Below, one piece after another: positions 33,484-41,752 of a stretch of DNA of 64,000 bases; the stretch's first letter is position 1; each line of letters opens with the position of its first letter. Made by a program: the position numbers and the translations under genes. Source of the stretch: CALVGQ01 sp964369385. Its GTDB lineage: Bacteria > Bacillota_I > Bacilli_A > Erysipelotrichales > Erysipelotrichaceae. A model generated the notes under the pieces. That model was not told where the DNA came from, did not search any database, and saw only the letters and a program-made list of their open reading frames with translations. The stretch spans positions 62,001-126,000 of the forward strand of contig CAYJEY010000004.1 in the NCBI GenBank assembly GCA_964369385.1. The letters run 5' to 3'.

Positions 33484-34638
33484 CTACTTTAAAAAGACTT
33501 CATTAAATTGCGATAAGATTTCTTCATTAGGATAACCATAGCCTTGAAGTTGTTGTTTCATCTGTGTAAGGCGATCTTTATTTAGTGCTTTTACGTACGC
33601 TTCATTGAGCGCAGTTTGAGCATTTTCTACAATGTAGCCATGATGCTCAAGCACAATTTGTTCATCAACACCAGCTACTTTAGTTGCCAATACTGGTGTT
33701 TGGGCAATCAATGATTCATTTATGACTGTCGCAAATCCCTCATACAATGAAGACAAAACAAATAAATCAGCTTTGTGTATATCAGCATATGGATTGAGTT
33801 TAACTCCTAAAAAGTGAACTTGATTTAATCTATGTTCATTCACATAATCTTTACACATCTTTTCTTCTTCACCACTTCCAATGAGGTGTAAGTGATGATC
33901 GATTCCCTGGTTTATCGCATACTCATGCGCTTTAATCAAACGTAGCATTGCCTTTTGTGGATGAAAACGGGCAACACAAATTACATTGAGTTTTGTCTCA
34001 TCCAACGAGCTAGGCTCAAGTATTCCATTTTTTACTTTGGTGTCATCCATTAAGTTATGAATGGCAACTCCTGGTATTTGAATATCAAACACTTGCTCAT
34101 AAGCCTGCAGTGCTTGCATTGAATCGGCAATATTTAAATCAATATCAGGTAAAATTGATTTCATTAATTTCATATGATTTACTGAATAATTACATACACT
34201 ATAGTCAGTAAGTACCCAATTAATTTTTTTCTTACTATTTCCACATGCCGTAAAGATTGTACAAAACCCCTCTTTTGCAGCAATTTCAACATCATATTGT
34301 TGAGTTAACATGCGTTGACGTTCCTTTTTAATCTTATTTTTAATGAGTCCACTCTTCATTAAACACAATAAACGTAGCTTCTTATAAATCATTCGCAAGT
34401 TCCATGATGCAAGCACCTCATTTAGAGGTAAATCGACCGGTTCAAAGAAAGCAGATCCTGCAATAATCTTGACATGTTTTGGTACATCTTGAAGTAACTC
34501 ACCATGCGGATGCAATACCAATAAGTCAATTTCATATTTTTGTGCATCTAAATTCTTAATGAGCGTATTCAGTACACGTGCTACTCCACCCATGACCATT
34601 TCATCATTCACAAATAGAATTTTACACTTTTTTGCCAT
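33484..34638 (-). CDS. Glycosyltransferase family 4
   Basis: 384-residue GT-B retaining glycosyltransferase. The N-terminal FVNDEMVMGGVARVLNTLI is the acceptor-side Gly loop, VICVARFHPQKAMLRLIKAH is the donor-domain entry, and LSSLYEGFATVINESLIAQT gives the EGF...E donor-binding motif with KVAGVDEQI after it. It overlaps the next GT2 gene by 17 bp, so translation is coupled. Sugar specificity unknown. It is the only GT4 enzyme in this operon. Confidence 0.92.
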   Translation of the reverse strand: MAKKCKILFVNDEMVMGGVARVLNTLIKNLDAQKYEIDLLVLHPHGELLQDVPKHVKIIAGSAFFEPVDLPLNEVLASWNLRMIYKKLRLLCLMKSGLIKNKIKKERQRMLTQQYDVEIAAKEGFCTIFTACGNSKKKINWVLTDYSVCNYSVNHMKLMKSILPDIDLNIADSMQALQAYEQVFDIQIPGVAIHNLMDDTKVKNGILEPSSLDETKLNVICVARFHPQKAMLRLIKAHEYAINQGIDHHLHLIGSGEEEKMCKDYVNEHRLNQVHFLGVKLNPYADIHKADLFVLSSLYEGFATVINESLIAQTPVLATKVAGVDEQIVLEHHGYIVENAQTALNEAYVKALNKDRLTQMKQQLQGYGYPNEEILSQFNEVFLK

Positions 34639-35596
34639 ACAATTTTAACACCCACTTCCATTTTTGATTTTTTAATAATTGATAAATTAATCTTTTTTTC
34701 CAACTTGCACTCTTCACAAGAGCATCACTTTGCCATGTTGGATAAGCTTGATTTAAGTGATTCATATTTTGTCTTAAATATTCAATACTCATCTCCACAT
34801 CTTCAAAATCCTTGATACGAAGCGTCGTTAAATCAAGTCCATGGATGATGTAAGCATGATACATTTCTTTTCGATAGGCGCTTTGTAGTGGTTCTTCAAT
34901 ATTCTCTGTAATGTAGTTAATTACACGTGATATTGCATTATAGATATCAAATATTTTAGGATTTGCACTATGTGCAATCGAACCTGAACGCTGATAATAA
35001 AAATAGAGAGCCTCATTCACCTTAGCAATCTTACGTGCCTTACATAAAATAATTGGAATTGTCGCTAAGTCTTCATACCATTCTCCTAACGGGAAGTCGA
35101 CATCATCCAGTAGACTTCGCTCAAAGAGTTTATTGCAGGCACTATTGTTCATGCGAATAAGCGAAGGTTGTTGCGAAACAATCATATCGGTGAATTCTCC
35201 ACCACTGGCAAAACTCACATGCCCATCATCATAAAAATATTCCATGTCACACACGACGACATCAGCATCCTTTTGGAGTGCCGATGTCACCATTAATTCA
35301 CACATGTTATGGGCTACATAATCATCGCTATCTATGAACATTACATATTCTCCATGACTCTTCGCAAAACCAGCATTGCGTGCATCACTTAATCCACCAT
35401 TAGGCTTTTGTATACAGACGATTCTTGAATCTTGCTTTGCAGCTTGTTGCATAATTTTAAATGAGTGATCCAAAGATCCATCATCGACAAGTATGATTTC
35501 AATGTGCTCATACGTTTGCTTCACTAAAGAATCAATACAACGCTCTAAGTAGGGGGCTACATTATATACTGGAACTACAATACTTATTAGTTTCAT
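34622..35596 (-). CDS. Glycosyltransferase family 2
   Basis: 324-residue GT-A enzyme with VVPVYNVAPYL (7-17), ILVDDGSLD, KPNGGLSDARN and DSDD (89-92), then EWYEDLATIPIIL as the catalytic acidic loop. The C-terminus is basic (WKKRLIYQLLKNQKWKW). It overlaps the flippase gene by one base (TAATG) and the GT4 gene by 17 bp. Same subgroup as the genes at 37134 and 39143, suggesting duplication within the operon. Confidence 0.92.
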   Translation of the reverse strand: MKLISIVVPVYNVAPYLERCIDSLVKQTYEHIEIILVDDGSLDHSFKIMQQAAKQDSRIVCIQKPNGGLSDARNAGFAKSHGEYVMFIDSDDYVAHNMCELMVTSALQKDADVVVCDMEYFYDDGHVSFASGGEFTDMIVSQQPSLIRMNNSACNKLFERSLLDDVDFPLGEWYEDLATIPIILCKARKIAKVNEALYFYYQRSGSIAHSANPKIFDIYNAISRVINYITENIEEPLQSAYRKEMYHAYIIHGLDLTTLRIKDFEDVEMSIEYLRQNMNHLNQAYPTWQSDALVKSASWKKRLIYQLLKNQKWKWVLKLYGKKV

Positions 35597-37125
35597 TAGT
35601 TTACCCCCTTATTTGTTTTTCGTTGCAACAAAGATAAAATACGATAAATCAAATGACGAAATGAGCGATAAGAAATTGCATAGATTACACTCATTAAAAT
35701 GACAACACTCATCCCTAATACTACTGCAGAAATAAGGAAATTAATAAATCCACTAGATACATAAAAAGCATCCCATGCCCAATATGCTAAAATACCTACG
35801 ACAATCGCAACTCCAATACGACTAAGTACCATGCGATAATAACGCATTGGGTTTAAATGATAAACTCTTTGATAAACAAGTACAGGATTGTATAAAAAAT
35901 CAATGATCCAATTTGTACAACAAGTAGCAAGTAAGATTCCAATAAATCCCGCATATTGAACTAATACTACTGACAGCACAATTTTACATACCGCAAACAA
36001 ATATGCATTATTTTTTGCCTGCTTAAACAAACCATTGGCATCACGTGAAATAATTACTGGCTCACGCATTGTCAAATAGAAAATATTAACTGAGAATAAA
36101 AGTGCTAAAAATGGTGTTACAGCATAAATATCAGGTTGTGCCAACCAATATAAAACGAATTCTGGCATGACCACAAAAATACATATCGCAATAATTGAGG
36201 CAATAAATACGGCAAAGTTAAAAAACTCACAGAATACATCATACGCACGATCACCACGATCATTAAATAAATTCCCAAAACTATTAATTGGTGATGTAAT
36301 AGCACTATTCACAATCTTAGATACTGAATCAGTTAAGTATGAATAATTTCCAAATATACTTACTGAAGTATAACCTAGGAAATAAGAAATTACGATATTA
36401 TCTGTATTTGTAGAAGCTAAAACAGATAGTCTTTGCGCAATTGTATACTTCGTATTTTTCACAAACTCTTTATCTGGTTCAATTGTACAAGGCTCGCTCA
36501 ACCAAGGATATGCTTTAAGGGCAATTTTGCGTGCCAGTAAGTTAGCAACGAAGACTTGAAGTCCTTCAATAAGGAAGATCACTACATATGGTGCCTTTAA
36601 ATAAATCGCAATGACCATAAATGCCATTCTTAAGATGGCAATCAATTGAATCCAAATATTAATTTTATATTCTTTTTGATCCGCTATAATCACAAAGTTT
36701 GGCCCCATTAAAAAATAAGACAAACCAAATGGTAGACATAAAATCATAAACATCATTGCCGTTTCAACATAGTCTAATGGTGAACTTGAAAGTAGTGGGA
36801 AAACAAGTGAGACAATTGCCCCTGCAACTAAGACAAGAATTCCAGTAGAGCGAAAGATTTTCTTTCCACCCGCATAAATTGATTTCACTTTTTCACGATC
36901 ATTGGTAGCCAATGGTTTGAATAAAAGTTGGCGAAAAGCCAGTGAATATGCCAATTCACAAATATTTAAAAATGTAATAATATTAATCATCGTAAGTTGC
37001 AGTCCATTTAAATCACTACCATATAAATCAATGAACATTCTTACTTTCACAAAACCAAAAATCGGCAATAAAATACTTGCCGTTGCGCTTACGATGAAAT
37101 TGTAGACAGAATATCGTGTTCTCAT
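35596..37125 (-). CDS. Oligosaccharide flippase (Wzx-like)
   Basis: 509 residues, about twelve to fourteen membrane segments, polysaccharide transport (MOP superfamily) type. RMFIDLYGSDLNGLQLTMIN near the N-terminus, VISYFLGYTSVSIFGNYSYL and NLFNDRGDRAYDVFCEFF are characteristic of Wzx/RfbX-like flippases, which move lipid-linked repeat units across the membrane. The C-terminal basic tail (RSFRHLIYRILSLLQRK) is cytoplasmic. It is one of two flippases of this operon, the other being at 40122-41564, and the two are not close copies. Confidence 0.88.
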   Translation of the reverse strand: MRTRYSVYNFIVSATASILLPIFGFVKVRMFIDLYGSDLNGLQLTMINIITFLNICELAYSLAFRQLLFKPLATNDREKVKSIYAGGKKIFRSTGILVLVAGAIVSLVFPLLSSSPLDYVETAMMFMILCLPFGLSYFLMGPNFVIIADQKEYKINIWIQLIAILRMAFMVIAIYLKAPYVVIFLIEGLQVFVANLLARKIALKAYPWLSEPCTIEPDKEFVKNTKYTIAQRLSVLASTNTDNIVISYFLGYTSVSIFGNYSYLTDSVSKIVNSAITSPINSFGNLFNDRGDRAYDVFCEFFNFAVFIASIIAICIFVVMPEFVLYWLAQPDIYAVTPFLALLFSVNIFYLTMREPVIISRDANGLFKQAKNNAYLFAVCKIVLSVVLVQYAGFIGILLATCCTNWIIDFLYNPVLVYQRVYHLNPMRYYRMVLSRIGVAIVVGILAYWAWDAFYVSSGFINFLISAVVLGMSVVILMSVIYAISYRSFRHLIYRILSLLQRKTNKGVN

Positions 37126-37133
37126 CAGTTACC

Positions 37134-38087
37134 TCACTTTATTAGTCGTGCATATAACCACCAGGTAGCACGATTGCATGTCATTAAGAAAATACGATTC
37201 TTAAGTGACATACGTCGAATATATTTATTTTTTTTCCACTTAGGAAAATATGTATTCATGCACATCTCTGAGCGCTCAAAACACGATTTTGCGATTGGTG
37301 AGCGCATGAAACGAAACATACCATACAATCGAAGATGTTCAATGTGTAAGTATTCTAGTTCATCATGAAATTCCTCATTTAATCGAGCATGTGCAAAACG
37401 CTCACGAAGAAGTTCACACACATGAAAAATCTCTTGAACACGATCACTTTGACGTGCATTCATAATTGAACCACTTCTTTGACGATAATGAAACAATGCT
37501 TGAGGTACATAGCCAATTTGTCCACTCTTCGCAAACAAGATTGAACTCACTGGAATATCTTCATACCACGTCCCCACTGGATATTGCAATTGAAGTTGCT
37601 TGAACATACTTGTGCGCACAACCTTATTCCACGCAAACATCGGTGAGCACAAGCCACGCTTTTGAACTGAATTAAATTCACCCTCACTTAATCCCTTCAT
37701 TATCCATGAGGGGCTTCCATCTTCAAAAAAGTATTCAATATCACTTACCACTAAATCCACATCGGCACTCATCTGTGCTAACATTTTTTCATAAGTTGTC
37801 GCTTCAATGTAGTCATCACTATCTAGAAACGCTAAAAACTCACCTTGAACATAAGGTAACGCATAATTTCTAGCATCGCTTAAACCACCGTTGGGTTTAA
37901 TAAAAGAGCGAAAGAGATGAGGATGCTTTGCCGTATACTCATCAATGATTAATTGTGAGTGGTCACTACTGCCATCATTCACAATTAACACTTCGAAGTC
38001 ACCAATGGTTTGTGCCATAAGCGAATCTAAACATTGACGCAAATATTGTTCAACATTATATACAGGTACAATTACGCTAAGTAACAT
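37134..38087 (-). CDS. Glycosyltransferase family 2
   Basis: 317-residue GT-A enzyme with VIVPVYNVEQYL (5-16), VLIVNDGSSDHS, KPNGGLSDARN and DSDD (89-92); GTWYEDIPVSSIL carries the putative catalytic residues. The ATG at 38087 follows GAAGGAGGAGAAAGAG; an in-frame ATG at 38105 lies upstream of that ribosome site and is not used. C-terminus basic with a WWLYARLIK end. Acts in the polysaccharide pathway; sugar unknown. Confidence 0.92.
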   Translation of the reverse strand: MLLSVIVPVYNVEQYLRQCLDSLMAQTIGDFEVLIVNDGSSDHSQLIIDEYTAKHPHLFRSFIKPNGGLSDARNYALPYVQGEFLAFLDSDDYIEATTYEKMLAQMSADVDLVVSDIEYFFEDGSPSWIMKGLSEGEFNSVQKRGLCSPMFAWNKVVRTSMFKQLQLQYPVGTWYEDIPVSSILFAKSGQIGYVPQALFHYRQRSGSIMNARQSDRVQEIFHVCELLRERFAHARLNEEFHDELEYLHIEHLRLYGMFRFMRSPIAKSCFERSEMCMNTYFPKWKKNKYIRRMSLKNRIFLMTCNRATWWLYARLIK

Positions 38088-38105
38088 CTCTTTCTCCTCC
38101 TTCAT

Positions 38106-39131
38106 TTATTCTGTTTCACTAATTAATTTTGTAGCCCAAGCCATATAAGCTTGCATTGTTTTATTACCAACTAGAATTGATTTTTCTTTACGGCGCTCTA
38201 ACCATTTAGATGCCGTATAATGACGATATGCGGGTTGCATTAACTCATAATAGGGTTGAAGATCTTCAAGGAATTGGTACAAGTTTTGCGCTTTCTCTAG
38301 CTTTTCTTCCTTTGTCCCACTAATACGTCGAAGTTGATAAAAAGTAAATTTAAATGCTTCAAACATACGATAATAATACATTCCACAAACGCCTGGTAAA
38401 CCTTTTGTCTGTGCTAATATTTCTGTAAATACACGTGTATGTGCATCAATGACTTGAGGTTTTACATCCGTCATCGTATTTCCTGCACGGTCTATTAGAT
38501 AATACGCCAGTGCTTGATCTGTATATACGCTTACTTTTGACTGTAAAATACAACTATAAAATAACAAGTTATCTGTATAACCTACTTTTGTCGGGAATTG
38601 AATACGTTTCGCTAATTCGCGGCGATATAGTTTGGCATGTGGCGATGGATCTACAAAGAATAAATCTTCATATTCTTTCGTTCCCATTTGAATTGCTTGG
38701 TCTGGAACGATTTTCACAAAATTCGTGTTATAAGCAGCATCATAATCCTGCTCACTTCCATCACTGTAAATAAAGTATTTTCCACCAATAACGACATCCG
38801 CACTGTGTTTTTTAGCTAAGTTAACTAAAGTTTCCACTGCATCATTTCTTAAATAATCATCTGGGTCACACACAAGGAAATACTCACTATCGCAGTTTTC
38901 TATTCCCCATTGTAAAACACTACCATATCCACCGTTCTCTTTTTGAATAGCTTTAACTTTATCTGGGTATTGTTTCGCATATTCTTCAATAATGACTTGT
39001 TCATTCGCCGGACTTCCATCATTGATGGCATAAATTTGAATATTGGGATAAGTTTGCGCTAAAAGTGAATCCAAGCACACTCTTACATATTTTTCTACAT
39101 TATAGATTGGTACTAATATACTTACTTTCAT
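38106..39131 (-). CDS. Glycosyltransferase family 2 (DPDD subgroup)
   Basis: 341-residue GT-A enzyme, more distant from the other GT2 proteins here: the motifs are ILVPIYNVEKY (5-15), YAINDGSPANE, ENGGYGSVLQWGIE in place of NGGLSDARN, and DPDD (89-92) in place of DSDD. The ATG at 39131 has GGAGGAGTTAAG upstream; an extension to 39170 would overlap the previous gene and is rejected. The long helical C-terminus contains YYRMFEAFKFTFYQLRR. A different donor or acceptor than its paralogues is likely. Confidence 0.9.
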   Translation of the reverse strand: MKVSILVPIYNVEKYVRVCLDSLLAQTYPNIQIYAINDGSPANEQVIIEEYAKQYPDKVKAIQKENGGYGSVLQWGIENCDSEYFLVCDPDDYLRNDAVETLVNLAKKHSADVVIGGKYFIYSDGSEQDYDAAYNTNFVKIVPDQAIQMGTKEYEDLFFVDPSPHAKLYRRELAKRIQFPTKVGYTDNLLFYSCILQSKVSVYTDQALAYYLIDRAGNTMTDVKPQVIDAHTRVFTEILAQTKGLPGVCGMYYYRMFEAFKFTFYQLRRISGTKEEKLEKAQNLYQFLEDLQPYYELMQPAYRHYTASKWLERRKEKSILVGNKTMQAYMAWATKLISETE

Positions 39132-39142
39132 CTTAACTCCTC

Positions 39143-40120
39143 CTATGCACGTCTTAAACGTTTTAACCACAAATAACTTTTTAAATAGAATTTATTTGCG
39201 TAAATCCAATTGTGTTTTTCACGAAGAATGTTGTATTTGCATTTTGGAAAATCTGGAAAATGCAATTTCAATTCATAAAAACACACATCAATAAATTCAT
39301 CGACAAGTTTCTTATCTTCTACATTCCGTGTTTTCTTTAAGTTTTCTAATATATTAACACTACACAAGAACTTTAATTCTTCATAATATTGTTCAAAAAC
39401 GCCTTCACGCTTAAAGAAGTCAATGTTCATTTTCGCCATTCCTAAGACATGATATGCATTATAGCTAAACTGTGTAGTAATGTTCCCTGGTCGGTCCACT
39501 AAATAGTTATATAAAGGTTGATTGATTAGGGCAATCTTATTGGCTTTCAACATCAAACGATATGTTGTCCCTAGATCCTCATAATAATAGCGGAATGGAT
39601 AATCAATTTGATGATCCACAAACAAGCTCAAGCGATACATTTTATTCCACGCTGCATTGAGTGTTGTCGTTAACATCTCGGGTTTATCTTTGAGTGTATA
39701 ACATTGATCATCAGCATAAGCATTACAAATTCGCTCTTTTTTTCCAGTCTTCATATAATACTGGTAAATTTCAAACATGACCATATCAGCACCTGTTTCC
39801 TCTAATTTCTCATAACAGAGTTGTAGGCACTGCGGTTCTAAAAAATCATCACTATCAAAGAAATAAATGTATTTTGAAGTTGCCAATTGCATCCCCGCAT
39901 TACGAGCATCTGATAGTCCTCCATTTGTTTTATGAAGTACTGTGATACGCTTATCTTGCTTCGCATATTGTTCAGCGATTTCACCACAGCGATCAGGTGA
40001 GCCATCATTCACCAAAATAATTTGCAAGTCTTGCAAAGTTTGTGATACAAGGGAATCGATTGCTTTAGGTAAGTAATCTTCGACTTGATACATCGGTACT
40101 ACAACACTAACTTTAGCCAT
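39143..40120 (-). CDS. Glycosyltransferase family 2
   Basis: 325-residue GT-A enzyme with VVVPMYQVEDYL (6-17), ILVNDGSPDRCGE, KTNGGLSDARN and DSDD (89-92), and RYYYEDLGTTYRLM as catalytic loop. Ends in a basic region (LKSYLWLKRLRRA). It follows the flippase gene by 1 bp. Together with the neighbouring GT2 genes it likely builds a repeat unit with at least five or six sugars. Confidence 0.92.
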   Translation of the reverse strand: MAKVSVVVPMYQVEDYLPKAIDSLVSQTLQDLQIILVNDGSPDRCGEIAEQYAKQDKRITVLHKTNGGLSDARNAGMQLATSKYIYFFDSDDFLEPQCLQLCYEKLEETGADMVMFEIYQYYMKTGKKERICNAYADDQCYTLKDKPEMLTTTLNAAWNKMYRLSLFVDHQIDYPFRYYYEDLGTTYRLMLKANKIALINQPLYNYLVDRPGNITTQFSYNAYHVLGMAKMNIDFFKREGVFEQYYEELKFLCSVNILENLKKTRNVEDKKLVDEFIDVCFYELKLHFPDFPKCKYNILREKHNWIYANKFYLKSYLWLKRLRRA

Positions 40121-40121
40121 A

Positions 40122-41564
40122 CTATCCTCCTCTTTTTAACACCTTATTAAGTATGCTTTGTTGAAATGGATCACGGAGCACAAAACATAAGAGTACATAC
40201 AAACTCCCTCCCACTACCACTTGAATTAGATTTGTGGTTAGTGAGCTTCCTAAACTATTCCCAACTAAGTGAACACTGTATCCCATGATTGATCCAGCAA
40301 TTACATAGCGATAAACATCATGAATATTTAGCTTAGCAGGAATTTGCTTACGAACGAGTACCCATTGAATGAGTGTTACGCAAAACTCTGCACACACTGA
40401 AGCAATAATGGCTCCATAAGCACCATACATTGGAATCAATACTAAATTGATGATAAAATTAATCACTGCCCCAGCTACAACAGAAGTTGAATATTCCTTT
40501 GTCAAACCAGTTGGAATCATATATTGTGTTCCATATACATTAGATAAGGCAATAAATATGATAATCGGAGAGGTACAAATAATCATGAGTCCTACCGGAT
40601 CAAAATCTGGTGAATCAAAGAACCATGGAACAAAATCTTGAATCATTCCTACAATTCCAAATACCATAGGTATTGAGAGATACATTGCAAAGCGCAATGT
40701 TATTCTTAAATAGTTCGCCACTTCTTCGTGTTTACCTTTACCGAAAGTATGGGAAATTCTTGGCAGCATAATACTCCCAATTGATGTAATAAAAAATAAA
40801 AACATCTTCACAAATTTTTGTGTTTGTTCATAAAGTGTAGCATGTGTTTGATTATCGTATAAAATTCCAATCATCGATATATCTAGTAGTGTATATACCG
40901 ACGTTGCAATCTGTGGTACAAATAAAGCTAAGTTTGGCTTGATGTGACGCTTTACTCCAGCAACACTTACCTTTGTAAAATGTATGTACTGGCGAAGTTG
41001 TATCCACATGATAAGCTGACCTAACACCCCGGTACATACATTGATAAGTACAAACAGCATTAAATCTTCTTTTCCATTAACGAATCCAAAAATTAATCCA
41101 ATTCCCAGTATTTTAACAAACATATTGCGTAATGAAGCCTTTTTAAAATCTTCCATACCATAAAAGAACCAAGTAATATCGAGTGATACTGACAACAAGG
41201 TTACCCCTTGAACCCATACATAGACTGTATATTCAGGATACACATAGGCAGCAAAAATGTAGTATGCAATAGCAGAGATGATCATGCTAATGAGCTGCAT
41301 TGTAAAGATTTCAAAAAAAGTGCGTGAACGATCTTGTTTATCATCCCGTACTCTTGCAATTTCGCGATTCCCATAATGATTTACACCCATAATCCCAAAA
41401 ATGACAAACCACTGAACTAAGTTTGCCGTTAATGTATTGATCGACAACAACTCTAATCCAAGCACACGAGCAAGGTAAGGTGTTACGATAAAAGGCGAAA
41501 TCACTATCAATAATTGATAGGCAACGCTATATATATAATTTGATACAAGTTTTTTATTATTCAA
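40122..41564 (-). CDS. Oligosaccharide flippase (Wzx/RfbX-like), first gene of the polysaccharide operon
   Basis: 480 residues and about fourteen membrane helices. IVTPYLARVLGLELLSINTL, FGIMGVNHYGNREIARVRDD and SIGSIMLPRISHTFGKGKHE are hallmark blocks of the RfbX/Cps flippase group, which flip lipid-linked oligosaccharide. The start is probably TTG at 41564 with GAGGTGATTATT upstream, giving MNNKKLVSNYIYSVAYQ; the frame stays open to 41609 without a better start. Being first, it sets the start of the operon that runs leftward to about 28.8 kb. Confidence 0.9.
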   Translation of the reverse strand: MNNKKLVSNYIYSVAYQLLIVISPFIVTPYLARVLGLELLSINTLTANLVQWFVIFGIMGVNHYGNREIARVRDDKQDRSRTFFEIFTMQLISMIISAIAYYIFAAYVYPEYTVYVWVQGVTLLSVSLDITWFFYGMEDFKKASLRNMFVKILGIGLIFGFVNGKEDLMLFVLINVCTGVLGQLIMWIQLRQYIHFTKVSVAGVKRHIKPNLALFVPQIATSVYTLLDISMIGILYDNQTHATLYEQTQKFVKMFLFFITSIGSIMLPRISHTFGKGKHEEVANYLRITLRFAMYLSIPMVFGIVGMIQDFVPWFFDSPDFDPVGLMIICTSPIIIFIALSNVYGTQYMIPTGLTKEYSTSVVAGAVINFIINLVLIPMYGAYGAIIASVCAEFCVTLIQWVLVRKQIPAKLNIHDVYRYVIAGSIMGYSVHLVGNSLGSSLTTNLIQVVVGGSLYVLLCFVLRDPFQQSILNKVLKRGG

Positions 41565-41605
41565 AATAATCACCTCAATTAGTATACCATATTTTCCCTT
41601 CTCTA

Positions 41606-41619
41606 CCAACTCTTGTTGG
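41606..41619. promoter_or_regulatory. Short inverted repeat in the divergent promoter region
   Basis: CCAAC TCTT GTTGG lies between the polysaccharide operon and the surface protein gene. On the minus strand, TTGGTA (overlapping its left arm) and TATACT at 41581-41586 are 17 bp apart and could be the operon promoter, though the resulting leader would be very short. Weak evidence. Confidence 0.3.
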
Positions 41620-41661
41620 GTCTATACATACATCTTTAGAAATTATTTAATTTTTTTTAAA

Positions 41662-41709
41662 TTAACTTTTTTTTAACCTTTTTCTAACCTCTTAGTAACT
41701 TGATTTAAC
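41662..41709 (+). promoter_or_regulatory. Five TTAAC-like direct repeats with 11-bp period (PhoB/PhoP-like box)
   Basis: TAAC tetramers end at 41666, 41677, 41688, 41699 and 41709, that is with spacings 11, 11, 11 and 10. One-turn direct repeats of TTAAC-type half-sites are how OmpR/PhoB-family response regulators (for example PhoP of Bacillus) bind DNA. The array covers the -35 region of the surface protein promoter, which has no good -35 hexamer, as expected for an activator-dependent promoter. Confidence 0.55.
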
Positions 41710-41722
41710 TATGATGTATACA
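41710..41722 (+). promoter_or_regulatory. -10 region of the surface protein gene
   Basis: TATGAT (41710-41715) or TATACA (41717-41722) directly follows the TTAAC array. Neither has a good -35 at 17 bp. The gene start with GGGAGGAAGAAT is about 30 bp downstream. Confidence 0.45.
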
Positions 41723-41752
41723 TAAGAAAAAAATTACTTCGGGAGGAAGAAT

